Below, one piece after another: positions 35,247 through 44,633 of a stretch of DNA of 64,000 bases (position 1 is its first letter; the number at the start of each line of letters is the position of its first letter). The translations under genes and the position numbers were made by a program. Source of the stretch: Rhodospirillaceae bacterium (GTDB lineage: Bacteria > Pseudomonadota > Alphaproteobacteria > UBA6615); the NCBI GenBank assembly GCA_018667335.1, contig JABIVD010000052.1, positions 100,273 through 164,272 of the forward strand, written 5' to 3'. The notes under the pieces are model-generated. The model did not search any database, had not been told where the DNA came from, and saw only the letters and a list, made by a program, of their open reading frames with translations.

Positions 35247-35600
35247 ATGAGCGTCAGCGTCGACATCTATCACAACCCCCGATGCAGCAAGTCCCGGGCG
35301 ACCCTGGAACTCCTGGAATCGCGCGGGATCGAGGTCTCGGTTATCGAGTATCTGAAAGAGCCGCCGGACGACATCGAACTGCGCCAACTGCTCGACCTGC
35401 TGGGCATACCTGCGCGTGACCTGCTTCGTAAGAGCGAAGAGCCGTACAAGGATCTCAACCTTGCGGATCCCTCGAAAACTGAAGACGAGATCATCGAGGC
35501 GATCCTCAAATTCCCGATCCTGATGGAACGACCGATCGTGGTGACAGCCAGCAAGGCGCGCCTCGGTCGACCGCCGGAAGCCGTGTTGGAGATCCTCTAG
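35247..35600 (+). CDS. arsC: Arsenate reductase, glutaredoxin-dependent ArsC family
   Basis: 117 residues. The catalytic C13 is in IYHNPRCSKSRATLELLE. The basic residues of KFPILMERPIVVTASKARLG match the arsenate-binding arginines, and GRPPEAVLEIL closes the family pattern. It reduces arsenate to arsenite with glutathione/glutaredoxin. No arsenite pump or arsR is adjacent, so it may be a general member of the ArsC/YffB-like group. The amidase follows after 7 bases. Confidence 0.9.
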   Translation: MSVSVDIYHNPRCSKSRATLELLESRGIEVSVIEYLKEPPDDIELRQLLDLLGIPARDLLRKSEEPYKDLNLADPSKTEDEIIEAILKFPILMERPIVVTASKARLGRPPEAVLEIL

Positions 35601-35607
35601 CCCTCCG

Positions 35608-36978
35608 ATGACAACCTCGCGTCCGATCTCCTATGCGGCTGGGCCGGGTCACACCCGGTCCTTCCGCGAAACAGCCCAGGCATTTCGCGATGGGCGGGAG
35701 ACCCCGCGCGACTACCTTGAGAAATTTATCGATCGAATCACGGCCTCGGAGGACGATATCCATGCCTTCGTGACGCTAACGGTCGACGGCGCACGCGCGG
35801 CCGCCGACGCCGCCGCCCTGCGCTATCGAGACGGGATACCCGCATCATCGATCGACGGGTTGCCGCTCGGGCTCAAGGACCTCATCCAGACGGCGGGAGT
35901 GCCGACCCAGGCCGGGAGTCCGATTTATGAAGGCTGGGTCCCGGAACGCGATGCCCCAGTCACCGCTGCCCTGAAGCGCGCCGGCGCCACGCTGGTCGGC
36001 AAGACTGCGACAACCGAATTCGCGTATGGCGCCATTACGCCTGCGCGAAATCCCTACGACCCGGAGCGTACGCCCGGCACTTCATCTAGCGGTTCGGCGG
36101 CCGCGGTCGGGGACGGGATGTTACCGGCGGCGATCGGGACACAACTGATGTCTTCGGTCATGCGCCCGGCAAGTTATTGCGCACATGTCGGCGTCAAGCC
36201 GACCTATGGCGCGATCCGGCAGGACGCCATCCACCCCTTCTCGCCGTCGGGCGAACATGTCGGCGTGCACGCAAATGCGTTGGAAGACGCCTGGCAAATT
36301 TTGCGTGTTCTCGCGGCAGAGGCAGGTCCCGTCCCGGGCTCACACGGCCTCACAGGGCCCGCGGAGCTGCCCACGAAACAAGCGCCCAAGCGGCTGATGC
36401 GCATGTACACGCCGGGCTGGGAGCTCGCCAGCGCCAGTGTCCGCGCCGCGTTCGAGGACGCGCTGGCCAAACTTTCGAATTCGGGTGTGGACATCGTCGA
36501 GCCCCAAAGCGCTTCGGCTTTGCAGGTGCTTGAGGATGATTTCGCCCGCGCCGACTGGTGCATTGCCGAGGTGGCGGCGTTCGAGATGCGGTGGCCATTC
36601 TTCGAATATGAGCGCGAAGGCCACAAGTTCCATGCACGGATCGAACGCCTGCTGGAGCGCGCGCATGCGATCACCCTCGACGACTACAACGCGGCCCTGG
36701 CATGGAAGGACGCGTTCCGCGACCGCTACATGGCCAGCGCGCAGATGATCGATGGGGTCATCGGCTTGACGGCGCCTGAAATCGCGCCCGTCGGCCTGGA
36801 AAACCTCGGCAATCCGCTGATGTGTTCGCCCGCGTCCTGCATGGGGGCGCCGGCGATCACACTTCCCGCGCTGTCCGCCGACGGCTTTCCCCTCGGGCTG
36901 CAACTGATCGGCTTTAACGGACACGACGCGGACCTGTTTGCGCTGGCCAATTGGGTCGATGATGCCCTGGCGCGCTAA
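35608..36978 (+). CDS. Amidase signature family protein with atypical signature
   Basis: 456 residues. The lysine is in LPLGLKDLIQTAG, and the serine loop is TPGTSSSGSAAAVGDG. The usual GTDTGGSIRxPA is replaced by GTQLMSSVMRPAS; a serine still occupies the nucleophile position, but the glycine pair and the Asp are lost. Activity as an amide hydrolase is likely but the substrate is unknown, and altered specificity is expected. It lies between arsC and a ketopantoate-reductase-like gene with gaps of 7 and 15 bases, so an operon is likely. Confidence 0.83.
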   Translation: MTTSRPISYAAGPGHTRSFRETAQAFRDGRETPRDYLEKFIDRITASEDDIHAFVTLTVDGARAAADAAALRYRDGIPASSIDGLPLGLKDLIQTAGVPTQAGSPIYEGWVPERDAPVTAALKRAGATLVGKTATTEFAYGAITPARNPYDPERTPGTSSSGSAAAVGDGMLPAAIGTQLMSSVMRPASYCAHVGVKPTYGAIRQDAIHPFSPSGEHVGVHANALEDAWQILRVLAAEAGPVPGSHGLTGPAELPTKQAPKRLMRMYTPGWELASASVRAAFEDALAKLSNSGVDIVEPQSASALQVLEDDFARADWCIAEVAAFEMRWPFFEYEREGHKFHARIERLLERAHAITLDDYNAALAWKDAFRDRYMASAQMIDGVIGLTAPEIAPVGLENLGNPLMCSPASCMGAPAITLPALSADGFPLGLQLIGFNGHDADLFALANWVDDALAR

Positions 36979-36993
36979 CCTGGAACCCAAGAC

Positions 36994-37968
36994 TTGAAAG
37001 CCTGCGTTGTTGGCGCCGGCGCGATCGGCGGCATCCTGGCGGCGCGCCTGGCGCACGCCGGACATGAAGTCTCGGCGATCGCGCGTGGGGCTCATCTGCA
37101 AGCCATCCAGGAACGCGGCCTCACCTTGAAGTGGGCGGGGGAGCAGTTCACGGTCGACATACGCGCCACGTCCGACGCATCCGACATGGAGCCACAGGAT
37201 TACGTTATCCTGACGGTCAAGGCGCCCGCCCTGCCCGGCATTGCACCATCGCTTATGCCCCTCCTCGGCCCGCAAACAACCATTGTCACGGCGATGAACG
37301 GGGTTCCCTGGTGGTTCTGTCATGCGCTCACGGGACCGCTGGCGGGGCGGACGCTGTCATCTACCGACCCCAACGGCCTATTGGGGGAAACCCTGACCCG
37401 CGATCGCCTGCTGGGCTGCGTCGTGCATGCCGGGGCCTCGGTCCCGGAACCGGGGGTCGTGGACCACGCGGCGGGTAACCAGTTTATCGTCGGCGACGCC
37501 GGCCGGCACCTGTCCGCACCCGCCTCCGTGCTGGCCGAAGCTCTCACCAACGCAGGGCTCAACGGGCGCACCAGCGACGACATCCACGGCGAAATATGGA
37601 TGAAGTTAATCGGAAATATGGGCATGGGCCCGATCTGCGCACTGACCGGCGCCACCCTGGTCGGGCTGGCGCGAGATGCGGATGTCCGGCCGATCGCGGC
37701 AGCGATGATGCAGGAGGCCATGAATGTGGGCAATGCGCTCGGCCTGCCGATGGACATGAGTGTCGAGGCCCGCATCGATCTGGGCGCCGAGCTGGGTGAG
37801 TTCAAACCCTCGATCCTGCAAGACCTCGAACGCGACCGGCCGCTCGAGATCGATGCCATGGTCACCGTGGTCTCGGAAATGGGTGAGATCGCGGGTGTGC
37901 AAACGCCGACCATAGATACGGTCCTCGCCCTGCTGCGCGGACGCGCGCGCCGCGCCGGCCTGTACTGA
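36994..37968 (+). CDS. Ketopantoate reductase (PanE/ApbA) family protein
   Basis: 324 residues from a TTG at 36994 giving MKACVVGAGAIGGILAARLA, the NADP-binding Rossmann start. The conserved lysine block is GEIWMKLIGNMGMGPICALTG, and the C-terminal part, PSILQDLERDRPLEIDAMV, matches the conserved substrate-binding region. The archetype reduces 2-dehydropantoate to pantoate for CoA synthesis, but many paralogues act on other 2-keto acids in catabolic clusters. The amidase upstream and the exporter downstream favour the latter, or a mixed role. Confidence 0.87.
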   Translation: MKACVVGAGAIGGILAARLAHAGHEVSAIARGAHLQAIQERGLTLKWAGEQFTVDIRATSDASDMEPQDYVILTVKAPALPGIAPSLMPLLGPQTTIVTAMNGVPWWFCHALTGPLAGRTLSSTDPNGLLGETLTRDRLLGCVVHAGASVPEPGVVDHAAGNQFIVGDAGRHLSAPASVLAEALTNAGLNGRTSDDIHGEIWMKLIGNMGMGPICALTGATLVGLARDADVRPIAAAMMQEAMNVGNALGLPMDMSVEARIDLGAELGEFKPSILQDLERDRPLEIDAMVTVVSEMGEIAGVQTPTIDTVLALLRGRARRAGLY

Positions 37969-37976
37969 TCACGCGT

Positions 37977-39170
37977 ATGGCGCTGCGCAAATCCTCGCTC
38001 GCGGTCCTGTTCGCGATGATGTTTTCGAGCCAGCTTGCGCTGACGATATTCCTGCCCGCCGTGCCGGATATCGCGCGCGACCTCAACACCAGTCTCGGTC
38101 GGACCCAACTCATCATCCCGGCCTATCTGATCGCCTTCGCTTTCATGCAGCTTATCGTCGGACCCTTGTCCGACCGGTTTGGACGGCGACCGGTCATCAT
38201 GAGCGGCGTCGCGTTGTTCATGCTCGCCAGCCTCGCCTGCGCGTTTGCGACAGACATCTGGCAACTGCTCGGCGGGCGCTTCTTCCAGGCGGCAGGCGCC
38301 TGCGCGTCCATCGTCGTGGGGCGGGCGACCGTCCGTGACACGAGCGATGGCAAGGCGGCGGCCCAGGCCATGTCCTATGTGGCGATATCACTTGGGGTCG
38401 GACCCGCCGTCGCACCGCTCATCGGTGCCGAACTCGTCGAGGCGTTCAACTGGCGCGCGACCTTCCTCGCCACCGCGGTCGTGAGCGGATTGTCCCTCCT
38501 CGTAGCAATCCCGGTTCTGCGTGAAACACTGCCACCGCACGCGCGTGAGAAGATCGACGTCTTACAGCTGATGCGAGGCTACCTGGCGCTGTTCCGGCGG
38601 GCCGGTTTCATGGGTTACAGCCTGACCATCTCGTTCCAGAGCGCAATCTTCCAGGTTTTCATGACGGCAGCCCCGATCGTGCTGATCATTCAGCTCGGCG
38701 TCACGCCCAAGGTTTTCGGCCTGTATCTGATGGTGATTCCAATCGCCTTCATCACCGGGAGCTTCGTGTCCGGGCGACTTGTGCGATTTTTGCCGGTCGA
38801 CCTGATCGTCGGTGCGGGATGCACCATGGGGGTCCTTGGCGGTGTTCTGCAGGTGGCGCTGGCTTTGACAGATCACGCAACACCCACGCTGATCGTTGTG
38901 GCCATCCTGATTTCGAACTTCGGCACCGGGCTCGTGCTGGCGAATTGTTACGCACAGGCGCTGAACACCGTCCCGCCATCCTTCGCGGGTGCCGCATCGG
39001 CGCTGAGCGGGTGCCTGCATATGGGCTGGGCGTTCACCATGTCACTGATCGTGGCAAACCTGCCCCACAGCCTGTCCCTGCAAATGGGGATAGCGCAGAC
39101 AGCCACGACCGTATTGAGCCTGAGCGTCTTCTTGTTCGTCGTGAGGTCCTATGGACGGCGGGGCGGCTAG
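37977..39170 (+). CDS. MFS multidrug exporter, Bcr/CflA type
   Basis: 397 residues with about 12 membrane segments. TIFLPAVPDIARDLNTS, QLIVGPLSDRFGRRPV and RFFQAAGACASIVVGRA are characteristic of the Bcr/CflA drug:proton antiporters, which include bicyclomycin and chloramphenicol exporters. It starts 8 bases after the PanE-like gene, suggesting co-transcription. The natural substrate is not predictable. Confidence 0.92.
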   Translation: MALRKSSLAVLFAMMFSSQLALTIFLPAVPDIARDLNTSLGRTQLIIPAYLIAFAFMQLIVGPLSDRFGRRPVIMSGVALFMLASLACAFATDIWQLLGGRFFQAAGACASIVVGRATVRDTSDGKAAAQAMSYVAISLGVGPAVAPLIGAELVEAFNWRATFLATAVVSGLSLLVAIPVLRETLPPHAREKIDVLQLMRGYLALFRRAGFMGYSLTISFQSAIFQVFMTAAPIVLIIQLGVTPKVFGLYLMVIPIAFITGSFVSGRLVRFLPVDLIVGAGCTMGVLGGVLQVALALTDHATPTLIVVAILISNFGTGLVLANCYAQALNTVPPSFAGAASALSGCLHMGWAFTMSLIVANLPHSLSLQMGIAQTATTVLSLSVFLFVVRSYGRRGG

Positions 39171-39209
39171 CGCCCACACCGCTTTTTCGGATCGATCAGA
39201 CCGACAGCG

Positions 39210-39638
39210 TCAAACTTGCGGTGTCAGACCAGCCGCCTCGATGCCCGCCACGGCGCAGGCCTCGTCATTGTCCGAGCTGTCGCCCGTGACCCCGACTGCA
39301 CCCGCGACATTGCCATCCGCATCGCGGATCAGCACACCACCGGCAACGGGGATCACCCGACCACCGGACGCCGCGGCGATCGCCACGCCGAAATGCTCGC
39401 GAGTCAGGAAATCCGTCTCGTTGGCACGTGAAGACCGGCCAATGGCCAGCCCGCCCCAGGCTTTGCCGAATGCGATCTCGAAGCGCATGATTCCGCTTTT
39501 GTCTTCGCGTTGCATCGACACAAGGTGACCGCCATCGTCAAGAACCACGATCGTCAGCGGACCAATATCAAGGGCGCGCCCTTTGGCCTGGCCGGCCTCG
39601 ATGATCTTGTTCGCCTGTTCCAGTGTCACCTTCGCCAT
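39210..39638 (-). CDS. GlcG/HbpS family heme-binding-fold protein (DUF336)
   Basis: 142 residues from the ATG at 39638 with GAGGAG eight bases upstream. MAKVTLEQANKIIEAGQAKG, VVLDDGGHLVSMQRED, EIAFGKAWGGLAIGRSS and the C-terminal GGVLIRDADGNVAGAVGVTG match the family. HbpS binds heme, whereas GlcG-type proteins occur with catabolic genes and their activity is unclear. The mature-type HbpS signal peptide is missing, so it is cytoplasmic. It is convergent with the Bcr-like gene. Confidence 0.9.
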   Translation of the reverse strand: MAKVTLEQANKIIEAGQAKGRALDIGPLTIVVLDDGGHLVSMQREDKSGIMRFEIAFGKAWGGLAIGRSSRANETDFLTREHFGVAIAAASGGRVIPVAGGVLIRDADGNVAGAVGVTGDSSDNDEACAVAGIEAAGLTPQV

Positions 39639-39855
39639 GGTCTTGCTCCTCAACGGATTACGGTCAATTTGATCGGCGCAGATTAAACGTCAGTCCTGCC
39701 GAAAACCAGTGCGGAGCCAGGTGATATTTGAGATGTAAAAGCATCAGGGCGCTGTCGGGATGGGTATGTATGATATCGACACAGCCGCACTCTGCCGGTT
39801 CTACGAGACGATCTCAGGTACAGAGCGCTGAACGCACGCTTCCGGGAGACCCAAG

Positions 39856-40725
39856 ATGGGCGACATTGTTTACCTCGACTACGACGCCGAAACCCTGTTT
39901 GCCGAGTACAACAACCGGGGAAAGGTGCCGGACTTCGAGGCGTTCATTGCTGATTTCGAGGCGCGCAGCGACCAGCTCCGGGCCAACGCCAGGAAGGGTC
40001 GGGTTGACCTGCCTTATGGCGACGGGCCGCGGGACCGTTTCGATCTGTTTCTGCCCGATGCGCCGAACCCGCCGCTTCATATCTTCATCCATGGCGGCTA
40101 CTGGCAGTGGAACGACAAGGACACGTATGCGTTCCTGGCAAAACCCTTCCTGGAAGCGGGCATCGCCTTCGCCAACCTCGAATACTCGCTCTGCCCTGAG
40201 GTGATACTGGCCGAGCTGGTCGATCAGGTGCGACGCGGTATTGCCCATATCTGGAGGAGTGGCGCCGAGCTGGGCTACGACCGGGACCGGATTCAGGTCA
40301 GTGGGCACTCCGCCGGCGGACACCTCACCGGAATGGTCCTTACGACCGATTGGTCGGCATTCGACGGCGGGCTCCCGGCCGATGTCGTGAAAAGCGGAAT
40401 GCCGATCAGCGGCATCTTTGACCTGGAGCCGATCCGGCATACGCCGATCGGCGATCCGCTCGGCCTCGACGCCGAAAGCGCCGCCGCGCTGAGTCCAATG
40501 TTTGCGCTTCCGCGCACCAAGGCACGAACGGTGGTGGCACTCGGTTCTTTCGAAGGGCGCGAATTTCACCGCCAGGCCGAGGCCTTTGCCACGAACTGTC
40601 GCAGCCACGGCGCCGACATCCGGATTGCCAGTGTGCACGGCGGCAATCATTTCAGTGTGCTCGAGTCATTGGGCGCGAGCGACGGTCAATTGTTCGGCCT
40701 GGCGCGCGAAATGCTGCTCGATTAG
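39856..40725 (+). CDS. Alpha/beta hydrolase, arylformamidase (kynurenine formamidase)-like
   Basis: 289 residues. The oxyanion motif HGGYWQWNDKD is the HGGYW pattern of AFMID-type kynurenine formamidases. The nucleophile is in QVSGHSAGGHLTGM, and the histidine is in HGGNHFSVLE. Members hydrolyse N-formylkynurenine or other aryl formamides and esters in the cytoplasm. A CGGGAGA ribosome site precedes the ATG. The 200 bases before it hold no recognisable gene. No other kynurenine pathway gene is seen, so the substrate may differ. Confidence 0.85.
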   Translation: MGDIVYLDYDAETLFAEYNNRGKVPDFEAFIADFEARSDQLRANARKGRVDLPYGDGPRDRFDLFLPDAPNPPLHIFIHGGYWQWNDKDTYAFLAKPFLEAGIAFANLEYSLCPEVILAELVDQVRRGIAHIWRSGAELGYDRDRIQVSGHSAGGHLTGMVLTTDWSAFDGGLPADVVKSGMPISGIFDLEPIRHTPIGDPLGLDAESAAALSPMFALPRTKARTVVALGSFEGREFHRQAEAFATNCRSHGADIRIASVHGGNHFSVLESLGASDGQLFGLAREMLLD

Positions 40726-40804
40726 GCGCGACACCGCTTGTCGCGACGCGGCGGGCGGGGGCAAAATCCCGATCCTTCCTGATCGCAGAAAACTGGCTCC
40801 GGGC

Positions 40805-41764
40805 GTGGCTCCCACAACCGAAAATTCGATAACATCCCGCGCCGCCCCCTGGCAGCGCGTTTCCGTTGTGGTGGTGACCCACCACAGCCGCGCGGTTATC
40901 GAGGGCTGCCTTGCTGGCATAGGCGACGATGCCGAGGTGATCGTCATCGACAATGCCAGCGACGATGGCACACCGGATAAGGCACGCCACCTGTCCCCCG
41001 ATGCGATCATCGAGGAGAACACGATCGGCGTCGGATACGGGGCGGGCGCAAATCAGGGGCTCGCCAGGGTCACGCGCGAGTTCGCCCTGCTGGCCAACCC
41101 CGATTCCAAGGTCGATACCGTCGCGCTGGAGCGCCTGCTCGATGCTGCAGACGTCTATCCGGACGCGGCCCTTCTGGCACCACGTGTGCTCGACGATGGA
41201 GGTGCGTATGAGCCGGCGCATGACATCGAGCTGTTCCGACGTCACTTGATGCCCTCTCGTGCGCGCGAAGTGCCACCTGACGGACCGGTTTGTGCTGATT
41301 ATCTGTCGGGTGCGGTGGTTCTGCTTCGCATGGCATCGTTTCGAGCCATCGGACCGTTCGACGAGGCCATCTTTCTGTATTACGAAGACGATGATTTCTG
41401 CATGCGCATAAGAAAGGCGGGGTTCAGCGCCATTCTGGTGCCACATGCGCAGGTCAATCATGGCGGTGGCGGGTCGGTGCGCCCGAGCGCGCATTACCGC
41501 TGGGAGAAATACTGGCACATGGCCTGGTCGAGACTTTACCTCGAACAAAAGTATCACGGCCGTGCGGCATGCGCCGCGATCGCCTGGCCGAGCCTGTTGC
41601 GTTACGCAGCAAAAACACTCGGGAACGTCCTGACCGCACATCGAGCAAAGGCCTGGCGAGATCTGGCCCGGCTGTTTGGCACAGCGGGGTATATTCTTCG
41701 TATACCCGCATCGCGAACCGTCACCCGCGCCAGACCCGAAACTGCAAACACAGAGACACGATGA
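40805..41764 (+). CDS. Glycosyltransferase family 2 (rhamnosyltransferase-like)
   Basis: About 319 residues from a GTG at 40805. The frame extends back through the previous gene, so a start after 40725 is needed; the ribosome site is weak. The GT-A core is RVSVVVVTHHSRAVIEGCL, EVIVIDNASDDGTPDKA, LLANPDSKVD and FLYYEDDDFCMRIRKAGF. It transfers a sugar from a nucleotide donor to a growing glycan at the cytoplasmic face. Its stop overlaps the rfbG start by four bases (ATGA), so it likely uses the sugar made by the genes that follow. Confidence 0.88.
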   Translation: MAPTTENSITSRAAPWQRVSVVVVTHHSRAVIEGCLAGIGDDAEVIVIDNASDDGTPDKARHLSPDAIIEENTIGVGYGAGANQGLARVTREFALLANPDSKVDTVALERLLDAADVYPDAALLAPRVLDDGGAYEPAHDIELFRRHLMPSRAREVPPDGPVCADYLSGAVVLLRMASFRAIGPFDEAIFLYYEDDDFCMRIRKAGFSAILVPHAQVNHGGGGSVRPSAHYRWEKYWHMAWSRLYLEQKYHGRAACAAIAWPSLLRYAAKTLGNVLTAHRAKAWRDLARLFGTAGYILRIPASRTVTRARPETANTETR

Positions 41765-42852
41765 CAAATCCTGATCAAAAGTTCTGGCGCGGCCGACGCG
41801 TGCTCGTCACGGGCCACACGGGCTTCAAGGGAGCTTGGCTTTGCGCGTGGCTGGAAATGCTGGGGGCCGACGTCCACGGGTTTGCACTCGCACCAGAAGC
41901 CGGCGCAAATCTGTTTCGAGACCTGGGCGCGTGGAAACATCTCACCTCCATGACAGGCGACATTCGTGACCGGGACGCGCTGGAGATCGCCTGCGCCGCC
42001 GCCGACCCGGACGTCGTCATACATCTGGCCGCGCAGTCATTGGTCCGGCCGGCCCATCGCGATCCGCTCGGTACATATGCGACCAATGTGCAGGGCACCG
42101 GTAATCTCCTCGAGAAGCTCAGCACCTGCGCCGGGCTTCGTGCGATTTTGGTCGTCACCAGCGACAAATGTTACCGCAATGACAACAGTGGCCGGCCGTT
42201 TGTCGAGACCGACCCATTGGGCGGAGACGAGCCCTATGGCGCATCGAAGGCGGCCCAGGAAACCATGACCGCAGGTTGGCGCCGGGGCCTCCTCGAGAAT
42301 CGTGATCGCGCACCCCGGCTCGCGACGGCGCGTGCAGGAAACGTCATCGGCGGCGGCGACTGGTCGGAAGACCGAATCCTGCCCGACCTCTTCCGAGCCA
42401 TCGGCGCGGGCCAGGCGCTCGACGTCCGCAACCCGGCGGCGACCCGCCCCTGGCAACATGTCCTCGACGTGCTAGCCGGCTATCTGCGCTACGCTGAAGC
42501 CCTCGTGCGCGACAAAGACAAAAACCTGCCGAACGCGCTCAATTTCGGCCCCGACATTGAGTCGGCCCAGCCCGTGCGCTGGATTTTGGAGCGGGTGATC
42601 GAAACGGCGCGCGCCGAAGGCCTGGACGTCAAAGATTGGCACCATGTACCGGAGAACGGGCCCGTGGAAGCCAAGAACCTCGCACTCGATGCATCCCTCT
42701 CAGCCAAAACCCTGGATTGGCGGCCGCGCCTGTCACAGGCGGATGCCGCCGATTGGACTGCGCGATGGCACGCCCAGGCGTTGCAGGGCACAACCCCGCG
42801 CGATCTCGTCGAGGCACAGATCACCGCCTATCAGGAGCTGGTCGCAGCATGA
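41761..42852 (+). CDS. rfbG: CDP-glucose 4,6-dehydratase
   Basis: 363 residues from the ATG at 41761, coupled to the preceding gene by an ATGA overlap. The NAD-binding start RRVLVTGHTGFKGAWLCAWL and the rest of the pattern (HLAAQSLVRPAHRDPLGTYA, TSDKCYRNDNSGRPF, YGASKAAQE with catalytic Y/K, RAGNVIGGGDWSEDR, RPWQHVLDVL) match RfbG. It makes CDP-4-keto-6-deoxyglucose from CDP-glucose. The matching glucose-1-phosphate cytidylyltransferase (rfbF) is not in this window. Confidence 0.93.
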   Translation: MTNPDQKFWRGRRVLVTGHTGFKGAWLCAWLEMLGADVHGFALAPEAGANLFRDLGAWKHLTSMTGDIRDRDALEIACAAADPDVVIHLAAQSLVRPAHRDPLGTYATNVQGTGNLLEKLSTCAGLRAILVVTSDKCYRNDNSGRPFVETDPLGGDEPYGASKAAQETMTAGWRRGLLENRDRAPRLATARAGNVIGGGDWSEDRILPDLFRAIGAGQALDVRNPAATRPWQHVLDVLAGYLRYAEALVRDKDKNLPNALNFGPDIESAQPVRWILERVIETARAEGLDVKDWHHVPENGPVEAKNLALDASLSAKTLDWRPRLSQADAADWTARWHAQALQGTTPRDLVEAQITAYQELVAA

Positions 42853-44096
42853 GTGTTCAACATGAAACAACCCTGGCATGCCGGTTTTGCGGTGAGGCCC
42901 TGCGCACCAGCTTCGCCGACCTGGGTGAGACGCCGTTGGCGAACAGCTATCTGAACGATGCTGATCCCGATACGGCGGACCCGCGCTATCCGCTCCATGC
43001 ACGCGTGTGTGACAGCTGCTTCCTCGTCCAGGTGGAAGACGCGGTGCCAGCGGAAGAAATATTCTCCGACTACGCCTACTTCTCCTCCTTCTCGACGAGC
43101 TGGGTGGCGCATGCCGAGGCCTATACGAGGATGGCGACGGAACGCTTCGATCTGGGCCCATCCAGTTCGGTTGTCGAGGTCGCCAGCAACGACGGCTACC
43201 TGCTGCAGCATTTCGTGAAGGCCGGCATCCCCGTCCTCGGGATTGAGCCCGCCGCCAACGTCGCGAAAACAGCGGAAGCGAACGGTGTGCCGACTATGGC
43301 CGCGTTTTTCGGCCTCGATCTTGCGACATCACTTCGGAACGAAGGAACCCGGGCAGACCTTCTGCTCGGCAACAATGTGCTGGCCCATGTTCCGGATCTC
43401 AATGATTTCGTCGCCGGCCTCGCGCATCTGCTGTCGGAAGACGGCGTACTAACCATGGAATTCCCGCATCTAGCGCGGCTCATCGAAGACGCCCAGTTCG
43501 ACACGATCTACCACGAGCATTTCTCCTATTTCTCGCTCCTCGTCGTCGAGAACGTCTTCGCCCGCCACGGGCTGCGGCTGTTCGATGTCGAGGAACTGCC
43601 GACCCATGGCGGCAGCCTGCGCATCTTCGCGTCACGAAGCGATGGTGAGACACGACAGGAGGGAGACGGACTCGCAAAGGTCCGCCGTGATGAGACGGCA
43701 ATGGCACTCGACAAGATCGAGAGCTATGCAGGGTTCCAGACCCGCGTGGAGGCCATCCGAGACGGGCTCCTGACTTTTCTTGCAAAGGCCCGGGCTGACG
43801 GCAAAACCGTCGCCGCCTATGGTGCCGCCGCCAAGGGCAACACACTGCTGAACTACTGCGGCGTGGACGCTTCCCAGATTGATTTTGTGGCCGATGTCAG
43901 CGACCAGAAACAGGGAAAGTTCCTACCGGGCAGCCGCATCCCCATCGTCGCGCCGGAGCGATTGCGCGACACGAAGCCCGACTTTGTGCTGATATTGCCG
44001 TGGAACCTGAAGCGCGAGATTACGACCGCCCATGACTACATTGCGGATTGGGGTGGTCAGTTTGTCGTCGCCGTACCGGAGCTGACCTTCCTGTAA
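42849..44096 (+). CDS. Sugar C-methyltransferase (TylCIII/NovU-type, SAM-dependent)
   Basis: 415 residues, overlapping rfbG by four bases. An N-terminal zinc site CRFCGEAL…CDSC is followed by the SAM domain VVEVASNDGYLLQHFVKAG, the signature EFPHLARLIEDAQFDTIYHE with HEHFSYFS, and the C-terminal domain VAAYGAAAKGNTLLNYCG. This three-part architecture belongs to enzymes that methylate C3 (or C5) of nucleotide-linked 4-keto-6-deoxysugars. With rfbG adjacent, the product is predicted to be a CDP-linked branched-chain 6-deoxyhexose. Confidence 0.92.
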   Translation: MSVQHETTLACRFCGEALRTSFADLGETPLANSYLNDADPDTADPRYPLHARVCDSCFLVQVEDAVPAEEIFSDYAYFSSFSTSWVAHAEAYTRMATERFDLGPSSSVVEVASNDGYLLQHFVKAGIPVLGIEPAANVAKTAEANGVPTMAAFFGLDLATSLRNEGTRADLLLGNNVLAHVPDLNDFVAGLAHLLSEDGVLTMEFPHLARLIEDAQFDTIYHEHFSYFSLLVVENVFARHGLRLFDVEELPTHGGSLRIFASRSDGETRQEGDGLAKVRRDETAMALDKIESYAGFQTRVEAIRDGLLTFLAKARADGKTVAAYGAAAKGNTLLNYCGVDASQIDFVADVSDQKQGKFLPGSRIPIVAPERLRDTKPDFVLILPWNLKREITTAHDYIADWGGQFVVAVPELTFL

Positions 44097-44632
44097 TGCA
44101 GATATCCCCAACAATGATCGACGAGGTTTTCATAATGAGAACCGAGCCTCATGCGGATGCGCGCGGCGATTTCGCGCGCAGCTACTGTAGCGAAGAGTTC
44201 CGCGCGGCCGGTATTGACCTCGACATCGTCCAGATCAACATCTCGCGGAACGCGAAACGGGGAACGCTGCGCGGGATGCATTTCCAGGGTGAGCCTGTGC
44301 CCGATCCGAAACTGGTGCGCTGCACGCGTGGGCGTATCTTCGATGTCGCCCTCGATCTGCGACCGGATTCGGATACCTTCTGCCATTCGGAATACACGAT
44401 CCTCTCACCTGAACTTCAGAATGCCATTTTCGTGCCGCCCGGTTGCGCCCACGGCTTCCTGACCCTCGAAGACAATTGTGAGATCGAATACCTGATGGGG
44501 GCGCCATATGTGGCCGATCTCGCACACGGGGTGCGATGGGATGACCCGGCCTTCGACATCGACTGGCCGCACGCGCCGGCGCTGATGTCCGACCGCGACG
44601 CGTCCTATCCCGATTTCTCGGCAGAGATCTAG
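44096..44632 (+). CDS. dTDP-4-dehydrorhamnose 3,5-epimerase family protein (CDP-sugar cassette)
   Basis: 178 residues from the ATG at 44096, sharing one base with the previous stop. The catalytic histidine is in RGTLRGMHFQGEPVPDPKL, and IFVPPGCAHGFLTLEDN and IEYLMGAPY complete the RmlC-like cupin. Its location in the rfbG–methyltransferase cassette indicates that it epimerises C3 and/or C5 of the CDP-4-keto intermediate, not the dTDP one. A second RmlC-type gene lies at 48.4 kb in the dTDP cassette. Confidence 0.88.
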   Translation: MQISPTMIDEVFIMRTEPHADARGDFARSYCSEEFRAAGIDLDIVQINISRNAKRGTLRGMHFQGEPVPDPKLVRCTRGRIFDVALDLRPDSDTFCHSEYTILSPELQNAIFVPPGCAHGFLTLEDNCEIEYLMGAPYVADLAHGVRWDDPAFDIDWPHAPALMSDRDASYPDFSAEI

Positions 44633-44633
44633 G

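Noticed and set aside
35247..35600. Arsenic-resistance operon
   Set aside because: Only arsC is present; no arsR, arsB or acr3 is adjacent.
40652..41767. 371-codon minus-strand frame over the GT2 gene
   Set aside because: Antisense to a glycosyltransferase with GT-A motifs, coupled to rfbG.
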